Assembly (NCBI GenBank): GCA_905147135.1
Contig: LR990053.1
Span: 1,004,501-1,068,500 of the forward strand
Length of the DNA stretch: 64,000 bases
DNA from: Blastobasis lacticolella
Lineage: Eukaryota; Arthropoda; Insecta; Lepidoptera; Blastobasidae
Direction of reading: 5' to 3'
Part shown: positions 39,905-50,080 of the stretch, piece after piece
How positions within the stretch are numbered: the first letter of the stretch is position 1
Layout of the letters: every line of letters begins with the position of its first letter
Notes under the pieces: generated by a model
Seen by the model: only the letters and a program-made list of their open reading frames with translations
The model's database searches: none
What the model was told of the DNA's origin: nothing
Program-made: the position numbers and the translations under genes

Positions 39905-40580
39905 CTACGATAACTTAGAAATTCCAGAACACTTGGCATGCCAGCCAGGAGTGTGTCGGCGTTTCCCGGCTCGCTAATAACTGGTTAGCGGAACGCCAAC
40001 AATGTCTAACTACCCTCAAGCTAGTTGTTAGAGACTAGAATGGCCGTTCAACTCCGATAAATGCTCTTATTAACGTTATTAACCAAGTCTTTTATGAACT
40101 GGTTGGTAAATGTACTTTTAAACCGTCAGTAGAGATTGGCAGAGGAGTAGGTACTAGGCATTGAAGTCTTAGAATAGGTTTGAAATATTTATTGAGCGAC
40201 AGAGTAGAATACAATTATTATTGCCCGCTTGCACTATACTTTAGTCGTCCCATAAGTTGATTTAAATCTGCAAATAAAATGCAATCTGGCATTAACAACT
40301 CCATACATATTTAAACTATATACACAAAACAACGCTCGAAAAATATTCTTTACACGCCCTCAATATTAAAAGACACAACGATACCTCATAGAATAGACGA
40401 CAAAAAAATTCATTCCCGCTTTTGCGTGTAGGTGGTCTACCCAGGTGGACTGAGCAGGTGGACTACGAACCTTATCGCAGAAGATCCTTTATGGCAGGTA
40501 CCAAAAAACAACTTTATGTAGATTTAACTTTATCTACACTTTTTAATGGGAACTAATATGTATAACCATAACGAACGAAC
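39905..40580. other. Spacer, nothing recognised
   Basis: No gene or repeat family recognised. Confidence 0.4.
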
Positions 40581-40588
40581 AAAATTAA

Positions 40589-40735
40589 AATGCTGCGGTG
40601 TATATGCGGAGTTCCGCGACTACGTACGTAACTAGTACATCCGCGGCAGCCGTGGCGTGACAGATATCGCAGATAAGATCGAGGAGGCTCGTCTTTGCTG
40701 GTTTGGTCACGTGTTGCGTAAGCCTCCCTGATACG
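40589..40735 (+). pseudogene. LINE ORF2 C-terminal fragment (RTE-like)
   Basis: MLRCICGVPR appears in one frame, then after a stop and frameshift VTDIADKIEEARLCWFGHVL and RKPP. 'KMLR...G..R', 'DI..KI.EARL.WFGHV.R' is the familiar end of RTE-type polymerases. It is broken and non-functional. Confidence 0.72.
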
Positions 40736-41139
40736 TGGCATATACCACATAAGCTGTAATTTATCTCGAAATTCAAGAATTTCCGCGGGAATGCGTATGG
40801 AACGTTATAACCAAATTTTATGCGGCCGAAATCGCGGGCAAAGTCTCCTCGGTATAGTGAAGTATCTCGTAAACTCGTCTTAATATTCAAGTTCAGCCAT
40901 TAACTGGGCACTGAGACTGGTCGTAAATACGTAACAAAGTCTAGTCGCACAATCGTTTGTAACTTGGCCAGTAGGTAGTCTGTGAATCTTAACTGTTGAG
41001 ACTCACAAATATAATCTGTAATACCTAAATGTATCTACACAGTTCAACAATAAAGTTATTCTAATCTATTGTATTCGATTCTGAATCGAATATTACGATA
41101 AATACGGGATTATAATCTTCGCTCGCGTAAGATTCGGTT

Positions 41140-41395
41140 TTAACATTCCAGACCTGTTTCCGCGGGAACCATTGATTTTCGGGATAAATTATAACTTTCA
41201 TGCTAAAGTACATAAGAATCTACATTGCTGCCAGTGTCACTCACATAACACAAGGCGACTGTTGTCTACATTACTGCCAAATTTCATCAAAATCCGTTCA
41301 GTCGTTTTTGCTTGTAGAAGTAACAAACATCCAAACATACATCCATCCTTACAAACTTTTGCATTTATATTATTAAGTAGGATAGGATAGGGTTA
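41140..41395 (+). repeat. Interspersed repeat RC, with a neighbouring LINE tail
   Basis: gtttccgcgggaaccattga, aaatccgttcagtcgttttt and aacatccaaacatacatcc, ending ttatattattaagtaggat. A separate LINE tail precedes it at 41020-41078. Confidence 0.65.
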
Positions 41396-41449
41396 AATAT
41401 TTTCTTTATAATATATTTTCAGTGGAGATAACAACTTACACAAAAAAGG

Positions 41450-41668
41450 GGTCTAGCTAAGATGCAAATTAATGACATTTGCAGAGTGAAGTGCTAGAGC
41501 TTTTGGCACTTCAGCGAGGGTGTGTCTGTCAAACATCAACTCTCGCAGTCTGTCAAAAGTGACGCTTTACAAGATGGCGGCGTTAGTTCTGATTTCGGAC
41601 ACCTGCCAAATGACCCTTGTAGCCGACTCCACTCTGCAAATGTCAAGAATTTGCATCTTGGCTAGACC
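41450..41668. mobile_element. 219-bp foldback MITE
   Basis: ggtctagctaagatgcaaat and atttgcatcttggctagacc are mirrored, as are gacatttgcagagt and actctgcaaatgtc further in. Confidence 0.9.
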
Positions 41669-41701
41669 TACTGGTTTCCATTTTTTTACCATGATGCAGA
41701 A

Positions 41702-41865
41702 TTTGGTAGATCAGGTAATTACAGAAGAGCGACCTCCGTGACACTGTTAATAGGTGAACCTGACCAGACTGGATCACGGTTACACTTTTTTAAATATATA
41801 ATTCAGAAATAGTCATCGGTACATGGCGGCACTGGGGTTTGAACACGGTACCTCGTTGTACCACT
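41702..41865 (-). repeat. SINE family S1, deleted
   Basis: agatcaggtaattacagaag, cctccgtgacactgtta and atcggtacatggcggcactg with an inverse head ggtttgaacacggtacc. Confidence 0.75.
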
Positions 41866-42039
41866 AGGAACCCTTAACCAACGTTTTGTCTGCTCGTTTC
41901 CAATATCGAATTCTCTACGGACCAAGCTTGCCCCGTCCAATGAAATGGCACCACCGCGTGTCGCATATATACGTCTGACCCAAAATCCCAAGCGATAAAC
42001 AGGCGTGCGTCCTGAGCCTTTAACCTAAATAAAATAGCG

Positions 42040-42170
42040 GTGTTTTAGTGCCATTATATGGAATTGGAGTAACATTGGAGTTGTTGTGTTCCGGTGTGAA
42101 GCCTGAGCTAGCCAGGATAATTGCGGCAACACTCACAGTGTCACCGTACCTGCGGTTCTGTTATCTCGAC
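42040..42170 (+). repeat. Possible SINE, family uncertain
   Basis: tgttccggtgtgaagcctga and agccaggataattgcggcaa resemble a repeat I associate with Lepidoptera. There is no second copy in this window to prove it. Confidence 0.4.
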
Positions 42171-42174
42171 CAAA

Positions 42175-43640
42175 TTATCTGGATACCTGGCGTTCAAGTA
42201 ACGTACAGACATCGTAGGCCTCGGTACCGGGCACATGCGAGATGGTTCATCTTTTTTTTTGAGTTCAGGTTTTTTACAAACGCAGAAAGTACTTAAACAA
42301 TAAGATCATTGTAAGTGATTAAAAAATTAAATGTTAAGGCACCTCGGCACCACCACCGAAAGCCATAGAAAAAAGAAAAAGAAACTCCGCGATTCTAGCG
42401 CCGCCGATCGTCTGTCTGTCAATGTCAGTGGATGATACCGAAATTGAAAGGCTTGTGTACAAATAGAGGTCCATGGTCGACAGTCGTCTCAAATATCATA
42501 TGTGCCGCATTTAAGTTACAGATGTACTAGACGATGGCAGCCACTTACCACTTTCCAGACAATAAAAATGTATTTTCAATCTGTCAAAAGTTTATCGTAA
42601 CTATGAATATTAACCATACGAACAACAATTCTTCGCACGTTTGTATTTCGAAGTTCAGTTACGCAACCTAGGCCAAGACAGTAGAATTATTACCAATCAT
42701 CTAAAATTTTCAGTCACGGGTTCGCATCCGTAAACCTTGTGGTACCATAAAAACTATTATAAGGATACTACTGTAAACTTCTCTGTCTGGCTCCATTGAC
42801 TGATTTTGGGCCCATTCCAAATGCAATGCGGAAACAATTGCAGGCCCTACTCCGAAATAGCATGCGCACTCCACCCATCCGCAAACCCAGCTGTACCAAT
42901 TTCCTACTACCACTTGCTTGCATATTATATACTCATACATACACAAATACAATAACCCAAATATTATAATAGTCGCTAGCCTCATTGGGGGTTTGCGTGC
43001 CGGTGGGCAGTTGCTGGGTCCGAATAGAATTCTAAAGGCGGGGCCAGGAGAAACGCGGTGAAGACGCTTCGCCTGGGTTAACTTTAGGGACTGCTTATGT
43101 ATACCCTTACAAGCCACGTACGCGCTGCAGCCCCAGAATGAAACGCGCAGATGGCTCCGAATGGTGAAATAATTCTAAGCATGACCTAACCTAACCGACT
43201 GAAAAAAGTCGGGATCACTGAACCGATTTTAATAAAACAAAGCTAAGTATCATCTGGATTAAACTGGTTTAAAAAAAGCAAATAGTCTCCCGAACAGATG
43301 GAGTGATTACGAAATTATTCCATTCGTTCGGGAGACGATGCCACAAATACGCATGTTGAATGGAAGCAGTTATGTGGAATTAATATTGTGTTGAATCGCG
43401 AATAGGAAGAAACGCAATTATGTAAAATTGAAGACTGTTTGGAATAGAGAATAAGTTGAATATCAGTTGCTCGGAATCCATATTGTGTAGAATCGCGAAT
43501 CGGTATAAAAGTGATTGTGTGGAACGTCGAAAAATTCAAATATTTGAATCGTTGGTGGACTATTTCCTGAGGATTCTCTGTGGAAAACCAAGACACATGC
43601 CGAGGTTAGTGAAGCAAGTGGGATAAAGCTTAATTGTTTA
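42175..43640. other. Spacer, no supported gene
   Basis: An open frame of 135 codons at 43117-42710 (minus) shows no recognisable domain. 43315-43560 holds short diverged direct repeats built on gtgttgaatcgcgaat. Confidence 0.4.
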
Positions 43641-43645
43641 TCAAG

Positions 43646-44001
43646 CAGCGTTGCCAGATCGTACCTTTTGGTACGATTTACGTACTATTTGGCCGACTGT
43701 CGTACCTTTGGCGTACTTTGCTCCACATCGTACTATTTAGTACGTTTTTACAAAATGCTAAATTTAGCTGAGGGAGGTGGTCACTTCGCCTTTCCTGTCC
43801 GCGTAATACCGTAAAATAATGGAAGGAAGGGTTGACTTTGGCCACCGGCACCATTTTATTGACTAAAAATCGTCTCCCCCCCAAGGCCGGTAAAATATAG
43901 GTAAAATACAGAAGATAAGGTGAATCGTAACTTTTTAGTCATTTTCGTACTATTTTAAGAGCCCGGACGTACTTTTTTGGAATATACTGCTGGTAACACT
44001 G
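43646..44001. mobile_element. Non-autonomous hAT-like element, copy A
   Basis: The ends cagcgttgccag and ctggtaacactg are inverted, with a perfect 8-bp target duplication ttatcaag (43638-43645, 44002-44009). The sequence is rich in cgtacnttt motifs. No transposase. Confidence 0.9.
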
Positions 44002-44164
44002 TTATCAAGTAATGTATGATAATTCATTATATCGGGAACTAGCCAAGCGCATGGTCGACATTAGCAAAGATCAGAAGGCTCACCTTTACTTGGATCTGCG
44101 TATAAACCTCACTATCCCGCAGGGCATTGTACACATTTCCGCGGGGGAACTGGGACAAATACCA

Positions 44165-44340
44165 TAAATGGACGACCTGAGTGGTTCAGTACGGTTCAGT
44201 TACGGGTCTGGGTGTTCTATGTATAATAAGTATGTATTTAAGTATATAAGTAGTTTATCAGTTATCTAGCACCCATAACACAAGCTTTGCTTACTTTGGG
44301 GCTAGATGACGCTGTGTGAATTTGTCCACGATTATTCATT
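44165..44340 (+). repeat. SINE family S4
   Basis: ggacgacctgagtggttcag starts the head. The middle of the head including the B-box is deleted, then aacacaagctttgcttactt and ggggctagatgacgctgtg follow. Confidence 0.8.
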
Positions 44341-44499
44341 TTATTTATTAATATTAGTTAAAGTAAGTTTTTTATTCATATAGGTAATTATATTCATTTT
44401 GTTTTACTTGTAAATTGCACGACCTCATCCCGCCGCACCGGTCTCTTTCAGCTAACGGGAGACGCGATCCGGGCGAACCTTGTGTCGTGGATCTTACAG

Positions 44500-44715
44500 A
44501 TATCGGCAAGAGCCGCTTTGGTTCAACCTTTATGATGCGTACGACTTAAGGAATGGAACACGTTGCCTTCGAGTGTGTTCCCTGATCATTATGATCTGGA
44601 AGCCTTCAAGGCTACAGTGAATAGGCTGTTCCTAGACAGGCATGCTCCATCCTTCGCCGCATCGTCACTTACCACCAATTGAGATGGCGGTCAAGTGCCT
44701 GGCTAGTGGCTAGTC
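44500..44715 (+). pseudogene. CR1/Jockey-like LINE ORF2 C-terminus
   Basis: The plus frame reads RLKEWNTLPSSVFPDHYDL then EAFKATVNRLFLDRHAPS, AASSLTTN and a stop. 'WN.LP..V.......FK..V...L' is the usual end of CR1/Jockey-type polymerases. Only the last 60-70 codons are present. At least six other copies in the window end the same way. Confidence 0.72.
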
Positions 44716-45293
44716 TAATATTTAAAAAGACCCTGTTGTTTTACTGGCCACACATGGCCAGTCGGTGGCGAAGCGGGCACTTCGCCATGAACTGTGCCCT
44801 TACACCCGCACCCGCTATTTGACGTAATTTCTTACGTTATCACACTCAGTCTACGTTTCGCAATGGCGGAGGATAGCTCTTGAAGGTATGTAGGTAAAAA
44901 TGGTCAAGGGAGAAAATAAAAAATTATGGCGTAACAGTGTATTTCAGCCACGAAAGTCTAAACATAGCCTAAGTGTAAACTTAGGCGCTGCCCTAATTGA
45001 AAACGGTTGTGCGACGGGCGGTTTTGAGGTCCGCCGCTCGACCAAGGTCGCGTGGCCGTTGACAATTAGAACAACTCCTTACAAATATTTTCCACTTTAG
45101 CGATCTGACTCATCCGTTCGTAAGGTAGGTTGCAACTGACGGACATAGATATAAGGGCTCCTTTAAACATTGCCGCTTACAAACCGGACAGTAAACGCGT
45201 ACGCGTCGTACCCTATGCGGGCTCGTCATTACTGCGTAGCAACCGGATAAACATTTGGGACAAATAGTGCAGAAATCGTCTGTGTGTGCTAAA

Positions 45294-45672
45294 CAGTGTT
45301 GCCAGATCGTACCTTTTGTTACGATTTACGTACTTTTTGACCATGTATCGTATCTATCGTACTCTGCTGGACACGTACAATTTTGTACGTTTTTGCCGTT
45401 GAATCCCGAAATACAAAGTTTTACTGAAAGAGCGGTCACTTTGCCTTTTCTGCCCGCAAAATACCGTAAAGTAAGGAAAGAAAGGGTTAATTTTGACAAA
45501 TTTTGCTACCTTTTAGCTTACAGGCACCATCTGCGATCAATATCTTATCTGGTCACTGTCAAAATGACGCCGTTTTATTTAGAAGGACGGCAAACCGTAC
45601 CTTTTCAGCTATTTTCGTACTATTTCATGAGCTCGAACGTACTTTTTTGCAAAACTACTGCTGGTAACACTG
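45294..45672. mobile_element. Non-autonomous hAT-like element, copy B
   Basis: The ends cagtgttgccag and ctggtaacactg are perfect 12-bp inverted repeats. The flanks gtgctaaa/gtgctaga form an 8-bp duplication (7/8). It shares agatcgtaccttttg and cgatttacgtact with copy A. An open frame of 156 codons across it is not a transposase. Confidence 0.9.
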
Positions 45673-46119
45673 GTGCTAGACCAATACCAAACTTTTACCA
45701 CTCACAAATACCCGCCTTTTTGTAGCGTGGCCATCAAATTATTAACGAACCAAGTACACGCAAGTAGCAACTAGCACTCACTCAAAACATCGATATAGGG
45801 TAACGGTGCCCAATACACCCCAAAGTTTCCCCAAAATCGCTCCGCCTTCCGTAAAATTTATGCATAATGCGAAGCCCTAATCGTTAGGAACAGCCTCCGA
45901 GGCGGTCTGCAGTAAATTGTTTATGACCTAGGTCGTCTAGATAACGCGTGTCTTACGAATTCAGAAGGGAACTTGGGCGTGAAATACCGACGCCATTTCG
46001 CGGGGTGCTAATGTAATTAAAATTTTTGGCGGCGCGAGAATTTTTGTGGTTTCAGCGGTGTTCTTTTGGATGGTTCTTACAGAAGGGTCCATGTTTGGTA
46101 CAAACACAATAATAAAATT

Positions 46120-46215
46120 ATTATCTTGGCGTTAATGTCCCGGTTCTATTCAGTCGTGCACGAGAGCCCAGGGTCCGCCTTGACTTTGATCCAGGTTTTG
46201 ATAGATCAAGTACAA
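46120..46215 (-). repeat. SINE family S1, 3' fragment
   Basis: ttggcgttaatgtcccggtt, gcacgagagcccagggtccg and ccttgactttgatccagg. Confidence 0.75.
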
Positions 46216-46219
46216 ATAA

Positions 46220-47015
46220 GGTTGCCAAATCTACTATATTTTAGCAATACAGGGGCAACACTGGAAAGAAGGAAACTACATTTTTATATGGAAACAATTT
46301 CTTGACACCCTACATTGAAATCTCCTAAATTATTCTTGAAATTTTTAGCAACCCTAGACATAAACTACTTTAGCTATGCCTACAAAATACTTGCGACAAG
46401 GGCTCGTACAGCGAATAGTAAATAACTTTACTCGCAAAGGTAAGGCACTACCGCATTTACCGGCAAAATATATGTGTGTAAATACGAGGTCTGAGGTCTT
46501 GCTAAGAGCCATCTCCCTCCAGGCCGACGTAAAAAATATGGAGTTTCTCAACTCGACGGAACGGTTTTTTGTATGTATGTTACTCTATATTTTCGTCAAC
46601 TGTATAGTGACTTTGCAAAACCTTTTTTCATTTGAAAAGGCTTATCTTAGGAGTAGTCTCATCATATACATTTGTAGAACATGTGACATATGTAAGGGTG
46701 GGAAATAGGGTAGGACACAATAAACTTTACATATCTTTAAAATATATCTTTGATCATTGCAGGTTTCTCGCGAAGTTTCGCGAGATCTTCGCTTATTGTG
46801 TTCCGATCTTGATGATTCTTCTTTTGTTTGAAAAGTTAAACCTCAGGGATGGTCTCACATAAATTTGGAGACCGTACGCACCGAATGTACTGTTCACGAA
46901 GGTGGAAGAAATCAATCATAAATATAACTATGTAAAAGCCACAGAATTACTACACTATTTCTTCTAAATAAACCATTAATTTTTGAAAGAAAGAGAAACG
47001 TTCACTTCGCAAAAT
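46220..47015. other. Spacer, nothing recognised
   Basis: Open frames up to 110 codons have no recognisable domain. A perfect hairpin tctcgcga-agtt-tcgcgaga lies at 46766-46785. Confidence 0.4.
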
Positions 47016-47019
47016 GTCT

Positions 47020-47282
47020 CCACACCACAGTCCATAATAGTCCACTGCAGGACTTAGGGTTTCTCCCACGAAAGGAGAGGTTATTGCCATGATCTCCACG
47101 CTTGGCAGGCGGGTTGGAGATCGCAGTGTTATAAATATGACAATGGAAAATGCTGCTGCCCATTTTCTAGCTTACGGAGACTAGATCTTTTGCTTCAAAA
47201 ACATTAGTCGCCTTGTACGACACCCACGAGTGTAAGGGGTTGGTGCTATTCTACTCTGCCGGACACCACACGGCCAACCACG
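47020..47282 (-). repeat. RTE-related SINE family S3
   Basis: agtccactgcaggacttagg, gatctccacgcttggcaggc, ttgtacgacacccacgagtg and ctctgccggacaccacacgg. Confidence 0.88.
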
Positions 47283-47887
47283 TGACATCTTGCGACCAGT
47301 CGCAAATAACTTAGAATTAATCACAATTTACTATAAAAAATATTTATAGATATCACCAAATAAACAATCCATAATAAAAATAAATTATACTCATTATATA
47401 TTTTAATCTATCTCTAGAATAGATACTACAGTTACACCCTCCCCTGTACCATCAAATCAATATAACCACAGTTACACATATCTAATTATTTACCGCAACA
47501 GCCACTAGAATACACAGACGGCCAGCAATGCCCTCTGGCGGGTGATAGGCACGTTCCTCCCCCCTTCCCCCCAGAAATAACCCCCCCGCTATAAGGGGAG
47601 GGGGATCGCGGATAATGGAAAGCAAACAGCATGGAACAAGTATGGTGTTGCTGTGGGACCTAGGTTCGGAAAATAAATGTCTTTGTTAGTCTTGGGTTGG
47701 TTCGTACTGTACGAGGCGGCATATAATAATAATAATAAGCTAGAGTAATATAAATCAGCTGATTTTAGTGTCATATTATTTATTCTAATGCCTGCGTTAG
47801 AGGGGACGACCGCCCATCTATATACAAAGACCTTGGAGCCTCGAAACAAGTTGTTGATCTGAGATCAGGACTACGTTTTTTTTTTTT

Positions 47888-48045
47888 TAAATTTTAGACT
47901 GTCCAGGCATTTGACCGCCATCTCACCTGGTGGTAAGTGACGATGCGGTCGAAGATGGAGCATGCCTGTCTAGGAACAGCCTATTCACTCTAGCCTTGAA
48001 GGCTACCAGATTATAATGATCAGGGAACACACTCGCAGGCAATCC
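47888..48045 (-). repeat. CR1/Jockey-like LINE 3' fragment
   Basis: ccaggcatttgaccgccatc, tcacctggtggtaagtgacg, gcatgcctgtctaggaacag and ccttgaaggctaccagatta. Confidence 0.8.
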
Positions 48046-48049
48046 AATA

Positions 48050-48900
48050 TATGAATTCGGGAAGATCTAGTTCGTCACAATGAACGAAATTGACCAATCA
48101 TAGAGTCGTATTCATCGCAGTGCGTTCATTTAGCAGACGAGCATTGCGAGAACGCACAGCAACGCTACTTAGACAAGTATTGTGCCAAATTAATCTATAT
48201 ACTTTATTTTACTTCCGACATATACGTACGAGTACACAGTTTTAATTTATAATGCAACAATAAAAAAAAAAAAAAACTTTCTCTTTCAAAGTATCACAGA
48301 AATGGTGTATTTCTAGTTCTAGATGGCCTGTTTCTAAGATATTAGTCATTTTGTCTTAATAAGTATGTCTAGGTGATTACTATATTAAAAGGTCAACTTA
48401 TCCAACTTGAAAATTAGAAATAGTATACAGGGAAAGAGAAACTCAACAATATGTAGTTGCAAGTTAATATAGTTTTTAGACTACAACACTAATAAGTCAG
48501 GTAGTTGTGAAGACCTTTCAAAGTTACTGGTCCAAGTAATTATATCGCAGCCTTACCTTTGCTACGCCGTAGCTCCCGCTCCGTAGCTCGTAGCACGTCG
48601 TAGTCTCTACGCTCACTTCAGAATTTAATATTACACCGTGGAAGTATGTAAATTGCAAAGCCGTTAGTTCTAGTTATTCATCTTGAAATGGAGATACTAT
48701 ACAAATGGAGACACAGATATTGCATTGCAAATTGATTGTGTGAGCTCATTGTGCTTCCTTTCCTTTCTTGTGTTGTTAATTCCATTGTGATATTGTGTAG
48801 ATGTGGCATCAAGAAATATGAATTATGTAGAATTAGGTTTTGCCCGCGATTTTGTCAGCGTGGAAATTGTTTTTATAGCTGGCCCGCGTTGCCATTTTAA
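48050..48900. other. Spacer, nothing recognised
   Basis: AT-rich. A small cgtagctc repeat patch lies near 48563-48605. The RC-like repeat begins at about 48905. Confidence 0.4.
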
Positions 48901-49219
48901 ATGATCTCCGTATTGTATAATTGCTAGTGTACAGGTCAAGCTTTATCTCTGGTTTTACCTACCCCAATTATTGATACCCTGGACATCAAACTATTAAAAC
49001 AGAATCAACATCCGTTCAGTAGTTGTTGCGTGAGACGCGAACAGACAGAAAAAATAAAATAACAAGAAAAGTTATTGTATAGTTACGTCCCTGAATCCTA
49101 TATCGACTACTTTTCGTGAAATATCTTTAACGCACAGACACAATTTATTAATAGTATAGATAGATATAGAATCTATATATATAAAAGAAAGTCGTGTTTG
49201 TTACAACACTTATAACTCT

Positions 49220-49268
49220 CTATCTTCTATCTATATCTATCTATATCTATATCTATATCTATATATCT

Positions 49269-49299
<31 letters not shown>

Positions 49300-49306
49300 T
49301 ATATAT
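49220..49306 (+). repeat. (TATC)n/(TA)n microsatellite between two Helitron 5' termini
   Basis: Runs of tatctatatc separate the first 48-bp 5' terminus from the second, complete one. Confidence 0.9.
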
Positions 49307-49699
49307 AAAAGAAAGTCGTGTTTGTTACAACACTTATAACTCGAGAACGGCTGGACCGATTGCCATGGTTTTTGATTTGTTGGATTTGTTTCCTTCCCGA
49401 ATAGCAGAATACATCTTAAAAACAATGAAAACTCGATATGTGTAATGAATACTTAATCATTTCAATATATGCTGATTTGTTTATTACATGTCAAACATTT
49501 GTTGTCCAATCCTGTCAAATAGTGTAACAACAATTTTTTTTTTTGGACCTTATGGCCTGGTTGCTGAGACCTTTAAGCCACAACTTTATTTTTTCTGAAG
49601 ACATCATGTGTGCGTTCAGAAATTTATTTTTTGTAAAATGTCTACAAAGTTCAGGTACTGTTATATTTGTTTGTTTTAGACATTAATTTTCGAAAATTA

Positions 49700-49838
49700 T
49701 TTATTAATTATTTAATTTTTAATTCCCGAAAATAATACCTAAGATTTATTCTACAGTAAAAACATAAAATTATTAATTATTTAATTTTTAATTCCCGAAA
49801 ATAATACCTAAGATTTATTCTACAGTAAAAACATAAAA
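49700..49838 (+). repeat. 69-bp tandem duplication in the Helitron leader
   Basis: aattcccgaaaataatacct at 49721 and 49790, with matching flanks, gives two units of period 69. Confidence 0.92.
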
Positions 49839-50080
49839 TCATCGGAAAGGAACGGAATTTAGGAAATAAAAAATCAGTTGGTAAAGGTTATAAGATTAAG
49901 GAAAAAAAATCTACAGGTAAACAAAAGTGTAAATGTCTTTTTATAGGTTGTCTATGATTTTTCTTGATAAGCTATTCATACGTAGTGGTTATATACTCTT
50001 TGAGCTATTGTCAATGTCTCGAAAGTTCAGGCACTGTTATTATATTTGGTGGTTTTATGCGAGTGCACATTTTAATAACA

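Noticed and set aside
42710..43117. 135-codon open frame on the minus strand
   Set aside because: No recognisable domain, the sequence looks like an ordinary spacer, and cctaacctaacc at about 43183 is only two telomere-like units.
43180..43200. Telomeric (TTAGG)n repeat
   Set aside because: Only about two units are present, too short to indicate a telomere or a telomere-specific LINE insertion.
45255..45725. 156-codon open frame as a protein gene
   Set aside because: It lies across a non-autonomous hAT-like element with clear ends and target duplication, and the translation resembles no transposase.
49194..49445. 83-codon isoleucine/serine/tyrosine-rich open frame
   Set aside because: Encoded by the (TATC)n microsatellite between Helitron termini.
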